DNA from: Semisulcospira habei
Lineage: Eukaryota; Mollusca; Gastropoda; Semisulcospiridae
Assembly: GCA_036245525.1 (NCBI GenBank)
Contig: BTPG01000005.1
Span: 176,689,578-176,753,577 of the forward strand
Direction of reading: 5' to 3'
DNA: 64,000 nucleotides
Both the position numbers and the translations under genes were made by a program. Below the pieces are notes generated by a model. That model was not told where the DNA came from and did not search any database. It was given only the letters and a program-made list of their open reading frames with translations. Below, piece by piece: positions 23,126-34,730 of the stretch; the stretch's first letter is position 1; each line of letters opens with the position of its first letter.

Positions 23126-23178
23126 GCAGGCCAGCAACACGGCATCCCGACGTAACAGGTCGCAGTTGGAGGCTTGCA

Positions 23179-25455
23179 AGAAATTTAGAAGATCCCTTCA
23201 AGATGTTCGAGTGAGGAGGGGAGCAGATGTCGCCTCATACCATCATCTGCTTACCTTAAGAATAAAGCTCAAGTTAAAGAAAAGCAGCACAGGGACAACA
23301 AGAAGACAGCGCTATAATGTAGGCCTTCTGAGAGAGACTGGAGTGAGAGAAGAGTTCAAACTGGTGCTGTCCAACCGGTTTCAAGCGCTACAGGAGCTAG
23401 TAAATGAAGAGGAGGCGGTCACCACAGAGCAGCAGTGGAAGGCAGTTAGAGAGGCACTGAACTCAACCTGCAAAGACACTGTGGGGTTCAAGAAACACCA
23501 TCACAAGGACTGGCTGTCGGCACAGACCTTGAAGAAGATAGAAGTGAGGAAGCAGAAGAAAACAGTTGTCAACAACAGTCGCACGAGAGCGGCCAAAGCA
23601 AGGGCACATGAGGAATACTTGGAAGCCAACCGCGAGGTGAAGCAGAGTATCAAGGGAGACAAGAGAGCCTACACAGATGGCTTAGCAGCTGAGGCAGAAA
23701 AGGCAGCAGGCAGCGGCAACCTGAAACAGCTCTATGACATTACCAGAAGATTGTCAGGCAAGTATGGCCATACAGAAAGACCAGTAAAAGACAAAGAAGG
23801 CAAGCCTATTGCAGACAGAGCAGACCAACTTGACAGAGTGGCCGAGTATTTTGAAGAGTTACTGAACAGACCCACCCCACCCGACCCCCCAGACATCCAG
23901 CCAGCAGAGACTGACCTACCCATCAGCTGTGACAGACCCAGCTGGGAAGAGATCAGAAGAGCAGTGGCATTTTTGAAGAACAGCAAAGCAGCAGGGCCAG
24001 ATGGCATCCCAGCGGAGGCTCTGAAAGCAGACCTAGAAACAACAGTAGAGATGGTGTACCCACTGTTTGGAAAGATCTGGGAAGAGGAGGTGATGCCGGC
24101 TGACTGGAAGGAAGGGTACCTAATCAAGCTTCCCAAGAAAGGCGACCTCAGCAAGTGTTCCAACTACTGAGGAATCACGTTGCTGTCAGTACCAGGAAAG
24201 GTCTTCAACAGGATCATCCTGGAGAGAATGAAGAGCTCCATCGACCCCCAGCTGAGAGACCAGCAAGCAGGATTCCGGAAAAAGCGATCACGTACAGACC
24301 AGATTGCCACTCTCCGCATCATCATGGAGCAGTCTCTGGAGTGGAGCTCCCCGCTGTACGTCAACTTTGTAGATTACGAGAAAGCATTTGACAGCGTGGA
24401 CCAAGAGACTTTGTGGAAACTCCTACGACATTACGGTGTACCCACAAAGCTCTTCTGCCTGATCAAGAGCAACTTCGATGGCATGACATGTCGCGTGATC
24501 CACGAAGGGCAGTTCACCAGGGAGCTCCAGGTCAGAACCGGCATCAGGCAGGGGTGTTTACTGTCTCCGTTCCTCTTCCTACTGGCCATAGACTGGGTTA
24601 TGAAGAGGACCACAGAGCAGAGAAGAAGCGGAATACAGTGGACACTGTGGACACAGCTTGACGACCTCGATTTTGCAGATGACTTGGCATTACTGTCCCA
24701 CACTCATCAACAAGTGCAGGACAAGACCATGAGGCTTGCTGACATCTCGTCCCAGGTGGGCCTCACCATCCACAAACAGAAAACAAAGACAATGAGGCTA
24801 AACGCAACCAGGGAAGAACCAGTCTTGCTTGCTGGCACCCTGCTGGAGGAGGTGGAGTCCTTTACCTATCTCGGGAGCATCATCAACAAAAAAGGTGGCA
24901 CTGATGCAGATATCAGAGCACGAATCGGTAAAGCTAGCGCAGCCTTTCTCCAGCTGAAAAGTGTGGAGTTCCAGAGAGCTGTCACAACACACCAAAGTCC
25001 GGATTTTCAACTCAAACGTAAAAGCAGTTCTCCTATATGGAGCAGAGACTTGGAGGTTGACAAAAACCACAGTCAACAGAGTACAGATCTTCATTAACAG
25101 TTGCCTTAGAATAATCTTGAAAATCCACTGGCCAGAGAAGATCAGCAACATCAGACTCTGGGAGAGAACAGAGCAGATAACAGCAGAGAATGAAATTGGG
25201 TGAAGAAGATGGGGATGGATTGGTCACAGTCTGAGAAAGCCAGTTTCCAGTATCACTAGGCAGGTATTGTCAAGGAACCCCCAGGGAAAGAGGAAAAGAG
25301 GCAGGCCGAGAAACACCTGGCGTCGAGACCTCCAAGCAGACATCACGAGACTGGGAACCACCTGGAGTAAAATCGAAGGAGAAGCACAGGACAGGAGTCG
25401 CTGGAGGTCTCTCGTCGACGGCCTATACCCTGGGAGGGGTGACAGGCGTAAGTAT
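23179..25455 (+). mobile_element. RTE-like LINE, copy 1 (5'-truncated)
   Basis: Reverse transcriptase half of an RTE-like LINE, same family as 49263-51508. Its 3' end is GTGACAGGCGTAAGTA. The 5' boundary is drawn where similarity to the second copy begins (GATGTTCGAGTGAGGAGGGG). A 7-base AAGAAAT occurs just before the 5' boundary and just after the 3' end, which may be a short target duplication. The endonuclease half is missing. Confidence 0.8.
23240..25440 (+). pseudogene. RTE-like LINE reverse transcriptase
   Basis: Shows FLKNSKAAGPDGIPAEAL, YVNFVDYEKAFDSVD (box A), RTGIRQGCLLSPFLF (box B), LDDLDFADDLALLSH (FADD) and ESFTYLGSIINKKGGTDAD, ending with [21 protein letters not shown] at 24168 sits within NYRGIT (Arg codon changed), a frameshift occurs near 24960 and a further TGA at 25201, so it is inactive. 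Confidence 0.85.
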
Positions 25456-25609
25456 AAAGAAATGTGGACTACAAAACCATTAATACAATGCTTCAATACC
25501 ACCTTGTGTTTGGCATCACTGGTACTGTAAACTGTAACGAACAAGGGGGTGAACACAATGATCCTGAAAATTGAAATTTTCAAATTTGGGGGTAGTCCTA
25601 TGAAGTCTA

Positions 25610-25725
25610 CAGTACATGTCAGGGGACAGATCGACCATGATAGTTCAAGGATGTTGCCAGAATAGTTTGGTGCCATCCTTGAACTATTATGGTCCAATCA
25701 TATCTTGTAGAGTGTCCAAGCTACA
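25610..25725. mobile_element. Hairpin MITE (degraded)
   Basis: ACCATGATAGTTCAAGGATG pairs with CATCCTTGAACTATTATGGT, the core of the TTAA hairpin family, but the outer TTAA ends are not clear. It lies just downstream of ECM29 exon 16. Confidence 0.6.
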
Positions 25726-25752
25726 GGAGTTAAAAGACAGAAACTCCCTCAC

Positions 25753-25833
25753 CTCAGTGTATGTAAGCGGATTGAAGGGCATGACAGCATTCCCAACGGT
25801 GTATTTGTGCTGGCTCTTCTCCCTCAGGCTAGC
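25753..25833 (-). CDS. ECPAS: ECM29 exon 16
   Basis: Twenty-seven codons (563-589): ASLREKSQHKYTVGNAVMPF NPLTYTE. The PFNP motif is conserved in ECM29. Acceptor CAACAG, donor GTGAGG. Confidence 0.92.
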
Positions 25834-26070
25834 CTGTTGAGAAAAAAAAAATAATAATAAATTTTCTAATGAAAGTCAACTGTTATATTTTGAGTACAAG
25901 TTTTTAAAAAAAAAACTGTCCAAAACAGAACATCATAAACTGATGTGCAAAAGAAATGCAACATTTTTTTAATGATCGGAAACACTAAAATGTTGCATTT
26001 TTTTGCTCGTCAGTATATAATGATTGATGGTAGAATTTCTTGAAAGAGAAAGAAAGAGGATTTTACACAC

Positions 26071-26212
26071 CTTTTCCTTGATGAAGGTGATCATGCTGAC
26101 AAAGTCGGGCAGTTTGCTGTCTTCAGGTGCTTTCTCTGTTCTGTCTGCGCCTGCCTCCGTCCCCGCCACACTACGCAGGGCCTTCACAGACTCAATACGT
26201 ATGTCATCTTTC
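26071..26212 (-). CDS. ECPAS: ECM29 exon 15
   Basis: Residues 515-562: DDIRIESVKALRSVAG, a charged linker, then LPDFVSMITFIKEK. Acceptor TGACAG, donor GTGTGT. Phase 0 at the end. Confidence 0.91.
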
Positions 26213-26772
26213 CTGTCACAACGAAATCAAAAGCTCACATTGCAATGTTCCCGTTCTCTTCTTCCTCAATGACAATGGACGCAATGGTCAATGATCACTG
26301 TGTGTGTGGTATCCTGCATACACGCCAGTAGGAGGAGCTGCCCTGACTTAACCCCGAGGCTTTCTGCAGTGCTTTTTGTCAGGGTGATCCTTACAGGAAT
26401 CACCTCGACAAAAAGTGCTACTGACAGAATTAATGTACATTCCACCACCAAAGGACCAATACACTGAAAAACACACCATGTAATACCGTTACTAAAATTA
26501 ATTTGCATTTTCCATAATTCAAACTCAGTCTACTAAAGTTTGCTTTCAATCAATGCAAATTATCACCATCAATAATAACAATGCAATAATACAAGACTTA
26601 ATTTGACTGTTATTACCTGCAAAACTGTGATTAACTGTTAAACTCCCAGAACTAAATTACTTCCATTCAACAAGGGAGTTTAACAGTTGCTGCAATGCAA
26701 TGTAAAGCAAACGAAACTGTCAAAATAATTACTTCCCACAAATGTGTGTATCTTATACATGGTAACACTTAC

Positions 26773-26876
26773 ACATCACCAGCCCCCAGCATGAGGATAT
26801 AGCGAGAGGGAACATGATTTGTTGGAAAGACCGCGGCTGCATACTGCACTGCTACCACTCGTGCCTGAGGCTCAAC
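26773..26876 (-). CDS. ECPAS: ECM29 exon 14
   Basis: Residues 481-515: [18 protein letters not shown] then [14 protein letters not shown], matching the DHIPSRYLLLLAAGD motif. Donor GTAAGT. Leaves two bases. Confidence 0.93.
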
Positions 26877-27553
26877 CTACGCAAATTTAAAAAAACACAG
26901 AAATGTAAAAATCACTCCAACACTTCTTAGAAGAAACTGAAAACCTGCAGCATTTGGTAGAAAGGCAGCAGACCAACTGTTGTGAAGAAACCTTGCAAAC
27001 AGTCACTCCAACAGAGAAAATATGTGCTGGTCTAATTTTGGCCCTTACATCAGCACACAATGCTTTTAAACCTGGGTTTTCCCCCCTGTCACTCAGCAGA
27101 ATCCAACTTTGTTGTTTTTCTTGCAAAGTAAATGATTTAAAATTACCACTCTTTGCACAACTTCTTTCTTTCTTGTGGAGCCCTTTCATACAATTTATTC
27201 TCACAAACTATGCAGTAAAAAAAAAGTTGTAACTGTTGTCATGGGTGACTGTGAAAAGTTGAAATAGCTGAAAACGGTCCACAGACTAAGTATGCCCCAT
27301 AATCTGCAGACGACAAGAGACATAAATTCTCATGAGCCCCGCAAGATACAAGGGTTCATGAGAATGTATGCCTCTTGCAGATAAAACAGGCTGGCTGAAG
27401 GACTGTGTTCTGTCTGATCAAAACATCTGAAATTCGGCTTTCTTGTATATTGAAAAGCTGCATCAATCTCCAGGACTGAAGACTATCATCAATTGTAGAA
27501 AACATAATTGACACATGCACGCACACAAACTCACACACAGATGTACCATCTAC

Positions 27554-27676
27554 CTTGTCAATGTTCTGCATGAGCAGGGCCTCCAGCAGCTGCAGGTTAG
27601 TCATGTCTATCTCCCTGAATGACCTTGACATCATGGACAAGGCCTCCTGGACAGCTAGCCTTGTCTCGGTGTCCTC
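27554..27676 (-). CDS. ECPAS: ECM29 exon 13
   Basis: Forty-one codons (residues 440-480) containing ETRLAVQEALSMM and LLEALLMQNIDK. Acceptor CCTGCAG is chosen at the position that keeps the Glu-Asp start in frame. Donor GTAGAT. Confidence 0.93.
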
Positions 27677-27959
27677 CTGCAAAATACCACATCAAAATCT
27701 GGTGTCATACAGAATGTCCATCACAGCGGATGTCAAGAACACAAAACTTAAAACATTATGCATCAGAAATTGTTTTCTGCAAGTTCTATTCTGAAAATGC
27801 AAATATCAAACTGTGAATATACTGAAGAAAAATGTCCTGTAACCTCAACCTCTTATGTACATGACAAACTTTCTCCACTTTTATCATCAACATTTTATGG
27901 GATCCAGACATACTACATAGGCTATGAATAGTATGATGGTTCTCCCTGAAACCTATGCT

Positions 27960-28008
27960 GGGGAGGGGGAGGGGAAGGGGGAGCAGGGAGGGGGGGGGGG
28001 GGGGGTCC
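27960..28008. repeat. G-rich tract
   Basis: Runs of G up to about 18 bases with short A/C breaks, in the intron between exons 12 and 13. Capable of quadruplex formation; no other feature in 27790-28240. Confidence 0.8.
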
Positions 28009-28241
28009 CAGGGGTTACATAAGCAGCATGCCTAACAGACATGCTACAGAAGCTATGAAGATTTTCCAGTTTTGTAGAAATCTGTGAAATTGCGGAGAAG
28101 TAGCATGCCTGGTATCAGTCATCATAATTTATCATGCTCCAGATATATCGACAACATTTGTTGAACCCCAAGTCTACAATATCCCTTGTGCATGCAGCCA
28201 CCTATATTGCAAATAGCACTGACGGCTGCATGTACAAAAAT

Positions 28242-28435
28242 GTTAACCCCTTCACTGCCAGTGACATAAATTGTGTTCGGAAATCAATGTAAATTTAAAG
28301 TCAAGATCCATAGCCAACAAAGACCGTGCATACAAAGTGGTTCAAGAGGCATAGATCTTCATGAGACCCTGGGCTCATGGGGATCTATACTTCTTGCAGT
28401 TGGTGTTCAGTTTTTCTCAGCAGTGAAGAGGTTAA
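28242..28435. mobile_element. TTAA hairpin MITE, second family
   Basis: TTAACCCCTTCACTGCC opens and GCAGTGAAGAGGTTAA closes it. The core palindrome is GAGGCATAGATCTTCATGAG / CTCATGGGGATCTATACTTC. Related pieces occur at 28987-29206, 30880-31052 and 43665-43715. Confidence 0.7.
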
Positions 28436-28506
28436 TTCATCATGTGATATCAATCATCATTCACATCTCCACAGGGTACAAAATACCAGCTGTGAAATCA
28501 GCTCAC

Positions 28507-28623
28507 CTGGCACATAGCATCAAAAAACTGCTGCACCAGAGCAATGTCCTTGGCCACACGATGCGGAGATCGGCGGGCAATCTTACCAACGGCCACGTAC
28601 GCCAGACTCCGCAACTTGGGGTC
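28507..28623 (-). CDS. ECPAS: ECM29 exon 12
   Basis: Thirty-nine codons (residues 401-439): [20 protein letters not shown] then [15 protein letters not shown]. Matches the DPKLLSMAYSAVGKL block. Acceptor TTGGCAG, donor GTGAGC. Confidence 0.94.
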
Positions 28624-28986
28624 CTGCCAACATATGTACATAAACATTGATAATGAAGGTGAACATACTGAAAGAAAACAACATAATACCCTTGTGCATA
28701 CAGCCTGTGGCTACAGGCACACACAGGATAATGATTAAAAAAAAACAAAAAAAAAACAAAATCCAGTGGAACCCTCATGGCACAAACTGCAAAGTATGTC
28801 CAAATGTTTTCAAACTTAACCCCCATGTGTATGCAGCAAGAGGCACAGACTCTCACAAGGCCTGGCAGCTGCTGATAATCTATGACTCTTGCTGTTTCCT
28901 ATATCAGTACACAAGGGGACATAGTGACTTTGGCAACTTTGGGAATCGATCTCTAACAACCAGTGCTGTCTTTATAGATGCCTCTT

Positions 28987-29206
28987 AACCCTTTCAATAC
29001 CATGAAAATCTGAACATGTTTCAACTGCAAAAGGACGATGGTCCTCATGAGCCCCAGCAGTTGCAGGGGCCCATGAGGATCTATGCCTCTTGCTGAAGCC
29101 ACTCTGTGTCCACGTTCCGTGGATGGCTGAAGCTGTTTTTGGCGTTGAATTAACACAGATATGACAACAACAAAAAAACTGTGAGCACTGGCAGTAAAGG
29201 GGTTAA
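28987..29206. mobile_element. TTAA hairpin MITE, second family, copy
   Basis: TTAACCCTTTCAATACC ... GGCAGTAAAGGGGTTAA, with the core GGGGCCCATGAGGATCTATG pairing with the GGTCCTCATGAGCCCC side. Confidence 0.65.
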
Positions 29207-29285
29207 TTTATTCAGGCCAGGCCAAATCCAGATACGCAGCATAAAGCTGTGTATCCAAATGCAGCACGTCTTGAATTTGTTGTTT

Positions 29286-29469
29286 ACCCTCTTAACTCCA
29301 CGGCACCATTTCCAAAATTTTGGAGGTGCTGTCAAACGACTATGTACCAGTTGCAGGAGATGGACTGATCAGGATAATTCAAGGGTAGTGCCAAACTCAT
29401 CTGGCACTACCCTTGAATTATCGTGATCAATCCATCTCCTGCTGCAGGGTCCCGGGGCTAAATGAGTTA
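29286..29469. mobile_element. TTAA hairpin MITE, main family
   Basis: Core AATTCAAGGGTAGTGCC / GGCACTACCCTTGAATTATC and right end GGGGCTAAATGAGTTAA. The left end is changed (CTTAACTCCACGGC), so the left boundary is approximate. Confidence 0.65.
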
Positions 29470-29605
29470 AAGTTGAGAAAGTCATTATGAGGTGTGAATG
29501 AGTGGCACAGAAGCGGAAAAAAAAAAGAGGTCCAGAAACAAGAAAAAAAAAGTTAACAACACGTTCAAGAGAATTCTGACTAATATGAATTTGTGTTTTG
29601 AGGAT

Positions 29606-29640
29606 TCCATATATATATATATGGAATATATATCTGCATA
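29606..29640. repeat. (AT)n tract
   Basis: Alternating TA around TATATATATATGG. The surrounding 29470-30190 has no recognised element. Confidence 0.7.
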
Positions 29641-30192
29641 TATGCAAACTTAATGCATCAAGTAAAAATCTAAAAGCACAAAGTATACAACCAAATATGA
29701 ATGGAACAAGGTGCGAATTCACAAATGAGCAACAGCGAAGTACAAGAAGAAACTCATTATATATTATATGTATAAACAACCAAGAAAAATGTACACAAAC
29801 ATAATTGTGACTAAGCCTAAGTATATGTACTTTATACCAGCAAGTAGTCCAGTGATACCAGCATAATGTACCAGTATATAAATAGTCAACAAAACAAGTT
29901 CTGTTAATAAAATGTTTAGTGTAGAAAAATCATACTGCTAACTTTATCTGTTCTTTATCATGCATATGTTACAACACAAAATAGCGGGAAGGCAATGTAA
30001 CTACCGAAGGTCAGTTTTCTTGCTGAAGCAAACTGCACTGCATCACACTATAGACACAGACACTTTGTTGCATTACAACAAAACAAACTCAAAATAAATG
30101 AAAATACCTAAAATAGCAACTGAAGAAAGCAACAAAAGTGATATAAAGCAGGTACAGGTCAACCGCAGTATTACACGCTCCAGTATACTGTT

Positions 30193-30372
30193 GCACAGTC
30201 AAACCTGTGTATGGTGATCATCCAAGGGACAATCAAAAAGTGGCCACCTTAGACAGGACGTCTCTTTACACAGGGTCATGCAAGCAGCAGAAAAAGGCCA
30301 TGGGGTCAAACATGAGTGGTCTGCATAGACAGGCTTGTCTTATACAGTTGGTATCCTTGACAGGTTTGACAG
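30193..30372. mobile_element. Short TA-type MITE (pogo/mariner-like)
   Basis: CAGTCAAACCTGTGTATGG at 30197 is answered by CCTTGACAGGTTTGAC... near 30355-30372. Both edges contain the common ACAGTCAAACCTGT terminus of animal Tigger/mariner MITEs. 30540-30570 has a related fragment (GTGTGGGTTGACTGTATGG). Confidence 0.5.
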
Positions 30373-30879
30373 TATGAGATACAATGCATGCAGGTTTCTG
30401 GCTCCCAAGTCAAGGTCAGCCTTAGCTGGTGTGTGCACAGCCATGCACAAGTCAGCTAAGGCTGATGTTGGCCCGAGGACCTTTTGCTTACAAAGTGGTT
30501 TATTCACAAGCCTTTGAAAATTCAGCTCTACAATAACACGATCACAAATAGTGTGGGTTGACTGTATGGCTCACGGGTACTGTAATTTACTGATGTTGAC
30601 CTGTATCACACAAATAAAATACACAGCTGTAACTGGTCAGACATTAAACACCTGTTAAAAGCATTTTTGTATCTAACATTAAACCTGCAAAATGTCTGCA
30701 CAAAATCCATGTACTAATCACAACACAAAGAAGCAGCAATCTAAGCAATGCCAACAGTTCCTATGCGTCATCACATGTCACCTGTCCGAAGCAAAGTTTT
30801 GCCAGTCTTTTTATTAACCCCAGGTGCAAATAGCACAATGTCACACTTGATCTGTCATTTACTGGTTGCTCCAAGTTTG

Positions 30880-31052
30880 TTAAACCCTTCGCTGCAAGTT
30901 GACTCAGACTGCATTTGTTAATTTTAGGCCAACGAGTCCCAGCAGTCCCGTGATCATTTATTTAAAGTGGTGTTAGCAAGCGGCATAGATCCTCAACAGG
31001 CTCTCTTGCAGTTAGAACGTGTTGACTTTTTCTTGTCAGTCAAGAGGTTAAT
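30880..31052. mobile_element. TTAA hairpin MITE, second family, degraded
   Basis: Begins TTAAACCCTTCGCTGCAAG and ends GTCAAGAGGTTAA, with AAGCGGCATAGATCCTCAAC in the centre. One arm is largely eroded. Confidence 0.5.
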
Positions 31053-31068
31053 AAAAGATCTGACATAT

Positions 31069-31281
31069 TAACCATTTTCATCCAGATACACTATTGCTTC
31101 AAATAAATTTGACTTCGACAGTTCAAGGGTGGTGCCAGAATTGCTTGGCGCTTCAGGTGCAAGCTATTCTGGCACCACCCTTGAACTAAAATGGTTGATC
31201 TGTCTCCTAATCTGTAATGTACTCTTTATAGGAAAATAAGAGAATTTTTTTAAAAATCAGCCTCATGATGTAATGGGTTAA
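31069..31281. mobile_element. TTAA hairpin MITE, main family, copy
   Basis: Core GTTCAAGGGTGGTGCCAGAA / TTCTGGCACCACCCTTGAAC with flanks TTAACCATTTTCATCC and GATGTAATGGGTTAA. Next to it, 31282-32460 holds only an A-rich stretch at 31695 and no recognisable element. Confidence 0.7.
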
Positions 31282-32460
31282 ACATGAGCAAGTTTGTATC
31301 TCAAATCTTGGTCTACATGATTCTGCTGCAACAGAACAAGTATCCAGTAAGACAAAGCAAAAAGTAAGCAAAAGACTCTCAGGCTGGCATCTCCAGCAGT
31401 GGACCCATGCATTGCCAATGTCAGCCCGAGGACCTTTGCTTACTGGGTAGCCTTTGACTGCATACACCTCAGATGACACATCGCAGCGCATGGTGAAAGA
31501 AAAAGATGGATGAAAATTTAAATGGGTGAAACACTTCAGGAAATAAAATGCTAATATTTTTTTGAACTTGCAACTGAAGTTGGAATACCGTTTCAGAGCA
31601 CACAACCTATCGGAAATTTGTTTGCAGGAATTGACACAAACCCGGAAAACAGAAGTCAAAAAAATAATACAGAAGGATTGACAGGACTGTCTTTAAAAAA
31701 AAAAAAAAAAAGGGAATACGTTTCAAATGGAAGTTTAAGTAAAGGGGCAAGTTGGGAAATTATGGCAAGGATCTCTTGCAAAAGCTCAAATGGTCAAATA
31801 AATAAAATCAAACATGAATCAAGGGGGCATCAATAAAAGGAAACAATTTATCAAATGGTAGAATCCAGGCACATCTAGACCACTGGCAGTACGATTCAAA
31901 TAATCTGTCCAGGCTGTCTTAGTTTTAGTATCTATAGGACTGTACAAAGATTAAATATCTTTTCACTGACAGCAAACATGTTACAATTAAGGTACAGTGT
32001 GGTCTAGGTCTGAAGAAGGCAAACTATGTACAAGGAGGGTAAATGCTTCTACAGACTCAAGAGGGAATCCACCGATAGCAGGTTCTCTCTAGCTCTAGAC
32101 TCTAAGGAATGGGTGGTCATCTGACCAGGTCTGAACTGTAACTTACGTGGATCAGTCTACCACAGATCAAAGGAAATGGGAGAGAATGTCAAGGTCTGAG
32201 CTGATTGTACAGAAACATACCTAGATTTGAAAGAAATGGGAATATAAATCCTAGTCTCCCCAGAATTTACCCTCTTGTGCAAAGCCCAGTAAGCAATGGT
32301 TCCACAGGCCTTCGTTGGCAGCCATTGACCTGTGCATAAACATGCGCTGGCCGACTGCAGCCGACGTTGGCCTGAAGACCCTTGATTACTGGGCAGCCAC
32401 TGGCACTGGAAAATGGGCCATTGGCTACATGTACATGAGGGTTGCTGATGATCTGTCTGA

Positions 32461-32668
32461 TTAACCCATTCAGCCCTGACGCACTACAGCAGGTGATGGG
32501 TCGACCATGATAATTCAAGGGTAGTGCCAGATTAGCTTGGCGCCTGTCGGCGCCAAGCTAATCTGGCACTGCCCTTGAATTATCATGGTTGATCCATCTC
32601 CTGGAACTGGTGCATTAGATGACACCTCCAAAATTTGGGAAATATGGCCGTCGGGCTGAATGAGTTAA
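32461..32668. mobile_element. TTAA hairpin MITE, best-preserved copy
   Basis: 208 bp, TTAACCCATTCAGCCC at the left and GGGCTGAATGAGTTAA at the right. The central palindrome is AGATTAGCTTGGCGCC / GGCGCCAAGCTAATCT, flanked by CAAGGGTAGTGCC and its complement. It could fold into one long hairpin. TTAA ends suggest mobilisation by a piggyBac-type transposase. Confidence 0.85.
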
Positions 32669-33999
32669 AAGGGAAGTATAGGGGGCTGTCCAGACACAGT
32701 GAATGATGACTGAGGGTGCGGATGGATGGGCAGCCTGGCCGGACGAGGCTCACACATCGCATGCACCACTTGCCTGTAACATCACTCTACGGCCTGCTCT
32801 TCGCAACTTCTGAAAACACCCAGCAACCACTTTCTATTTCCATCGATCACAGTAATAATTATCATTTAAAAACATGTCAAGAGCACAAAATGACATGACC
32901 AAAACATCTTACAAATCAAGTGTAACTCCCACTTACTGGAAGCCTAGAAAGAAATTAAAAACATAAATATGTGGGTACAAGTCAAGATAACACACGTGCA
33001 GAACATACTAGATACAGATAATACTGAAGTCAATGATCACATAAAATGAATAATTAGTAGAGTAGGAACTCACCCCCAACAAAATTTACTCAATGAAACA
33101 CATGTAATCACAGCACAAAAGACTCTCAAGAGCACAGGTTCAGTTAAGCCTTAACCTCTGACAATACTTGAGTAATGTACAACAAAGAATGTGTGAAAGA
33201 CCACTTATTGTGCTTGCTAAATGTATACAAAAACCCAAGAAAGAAAGAAACACCCTCAGAAAGGACAACTACAAAATCAACTGTGTTGTAACTGTTTTTT
33301 CTAGGCGTGCTTCTATCTTTCTTGGGACCTTCTTTGCACTTTACAGGCTTGGCAGTAACCTTTATGGTCTGGATTTTGCTAAACGTACGACACACAGTAA
33401 CTAGTGACAGCGCACCAAGCAGATGATCAATCTGCCGAGTGCTGTAAACAAGATACAGCACATAAAGATGAGATGTTGACAGGAAGTCATTAGTAGGTTC
33501 AAACTGCATTTTGCATGTTCACCCAGGCTTTCAATTCACTGTTTGCGTCAAAAGACGAGCAGTTTTTTTTTTTTTACCTACTTCAGATTTCTGGAACACC
33601 TCTATTGCCAGACGTAGAAAATGTCTGGTAACAAAAGTTAAATATTGGTGAAATGCACATATACAGTAAACTCTGGATATAACAAATCACCCGGGGACCC
33701 AGCTTTCCTTGTTATATCCAAAGTTTGATATAAGGCTGTTCTTAATTAAACGAACCTTAGTTCACGAACTCTGACGATCTAGAGTTCACGATCTCGGGCG
33801 AACCAGGTTGGTTCTTAACTGGACGATCTAAAGATACGGCAAAAGTTCGAAGTAGTTCACGAACCTCGCCAAACCATAGTTTGCTTGTCGGAAAAAACGT
33901 TCGCTCGACATGTCGAGCGATCCAAGATGAACCTTTTCTCTGATTGGTCAAAACTTTTACCCTCGTTTGAGTTGGAGATAAGCACCGATACAATCAACT

Positions 34000-34137
34000 A
34001 TGGCGGACAGTGATATTTCACTCGTGTGAAGAACAAGAACTATTTTTATTGATTTGTGGGAGGCGCAACGCTGTTTGTGGGATCGCTACTGCAAGGAGTA
34101 CAAAAACAAAAATCGTTCAAATTGCGAAGCCGCATAG
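34000..34137 (+). pseudogene. MADF-domain protein, 5' fragment with stop codon
   Basis: From the ATG at 34000 the frame reads MADSDISLV, a TGA, then TIFIDLWEAQRCLWDRYCKE and YKNKN before a second stop at 34135. The FIDLWE..RCLWDRY.KEYKNKN pattern is the first helix pair of a MADF (SANT-like DNA-binding) domain. A Trp codon before the helix probably became TGA. The rest of the domain is not recognisable. Confidence 0.6.
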
Positions 34138-34427
34138 AAGTAGGTACCGGCAGTCTATATGGCTGGTCAGTGTAGACCCAAATGTGACTTATCTTTCATG
34201 TGTGATATCTATGTTGTTTGTTGGTCAAAATCAATAAAATGCATACCCACATGTTCAGGAAGTTGTTTTCTTGTATTTGCTTACAAATCTGAATGTGTAT
34301 GAGGTGTATGAAGTTTGTGAATAAGCTTGAAAAACGAGTACTTTGAGCGTCCATTCGCCTCCGACTGCCGTCTAGCCGCGGCTCCGAAAATGACACACTC
34401 GCGTTTCTTACACGATCGAATCCGTAC

Positions 34428-34664
34428 TATAAATAGAAGAACACACTAACGTATACCATTAGAAAGAGCAGATCGCGAGCTTTTTAATGATACTAACCAA
34501 GACGTGTTTTTTTTTTTAATTTATGATTTTGTTTTCAAAATGAAAGTTTTAACTTGCAAAATCACCCTCTTCGGTTAAAAATTTGACACATGTGTGTAGG
34601 TTCGTTGGAAAGCTCATTTTGTACAGAATCCGAGGGTACCGGTTGTGTCACGCTCCTATAAATA
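34428..34664 (+). promoter_or_regulatory. Duplicated TATA boxes
   Basis: TATAAATAG occurs at 34428-34436 and TATAAATA at 34657-34664, each after a C/T-A-C/T context. The second is 67 bases before the ATG at 34731, a suitable core promoter for the spliced gene there. Confidence 0.5.
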
Positions 34665-34730
34665 GAACGCATTTGGTTGGCCGATATTTGAACCAACCCA
34701 CGAGTAGTGCAGTACACCGTACTACACACC

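Larger units (their letters stand above)
16996..23178 (-). mobile_element. DIRS retrotransposon B (rearranged, 5' end lost)
   Basis: Left terminus and internal complementary region, recombinase and RT-RNase H run leftward as in the other copies. The element is broken by a SINE (17407-17688) and a LINE fragment (20471-21345), carries an inverted leader plus ORF1 start (about 21830-23125), and stops against an RTE-like LINE near 23178. No right terminal repeat is found beyond that LINE, so the true 5' end is missing. It occupies the intron between ECM29 exons 16 and 17. Confidence 0.85.

Noticed and set aside
22650..24170. A 506-codon plus-strand open frame
   Set aside because: It is a chimera: antisense or inverted DIRS sequence up to about 23178 running by chance in frame into the RTE-like LINE. 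Not a fused gene.
25224..25697. 157-codon minus-strand ORF and similar frames opposite LINEs (23732-24163, 50558-50977)
   Set aside because: Antisense shadows of the RTE-like reverse transcriptase, no independent support.
33665..33735. Second inverted-repeat element (ACTCTGGATATAACAA ... TTGTTATATCCAAAGTTTG)
   Set aside because: Only one end of a common pogo-type terminus is visible; the partner end could not be placed with confidence because the TIR element follows at once.
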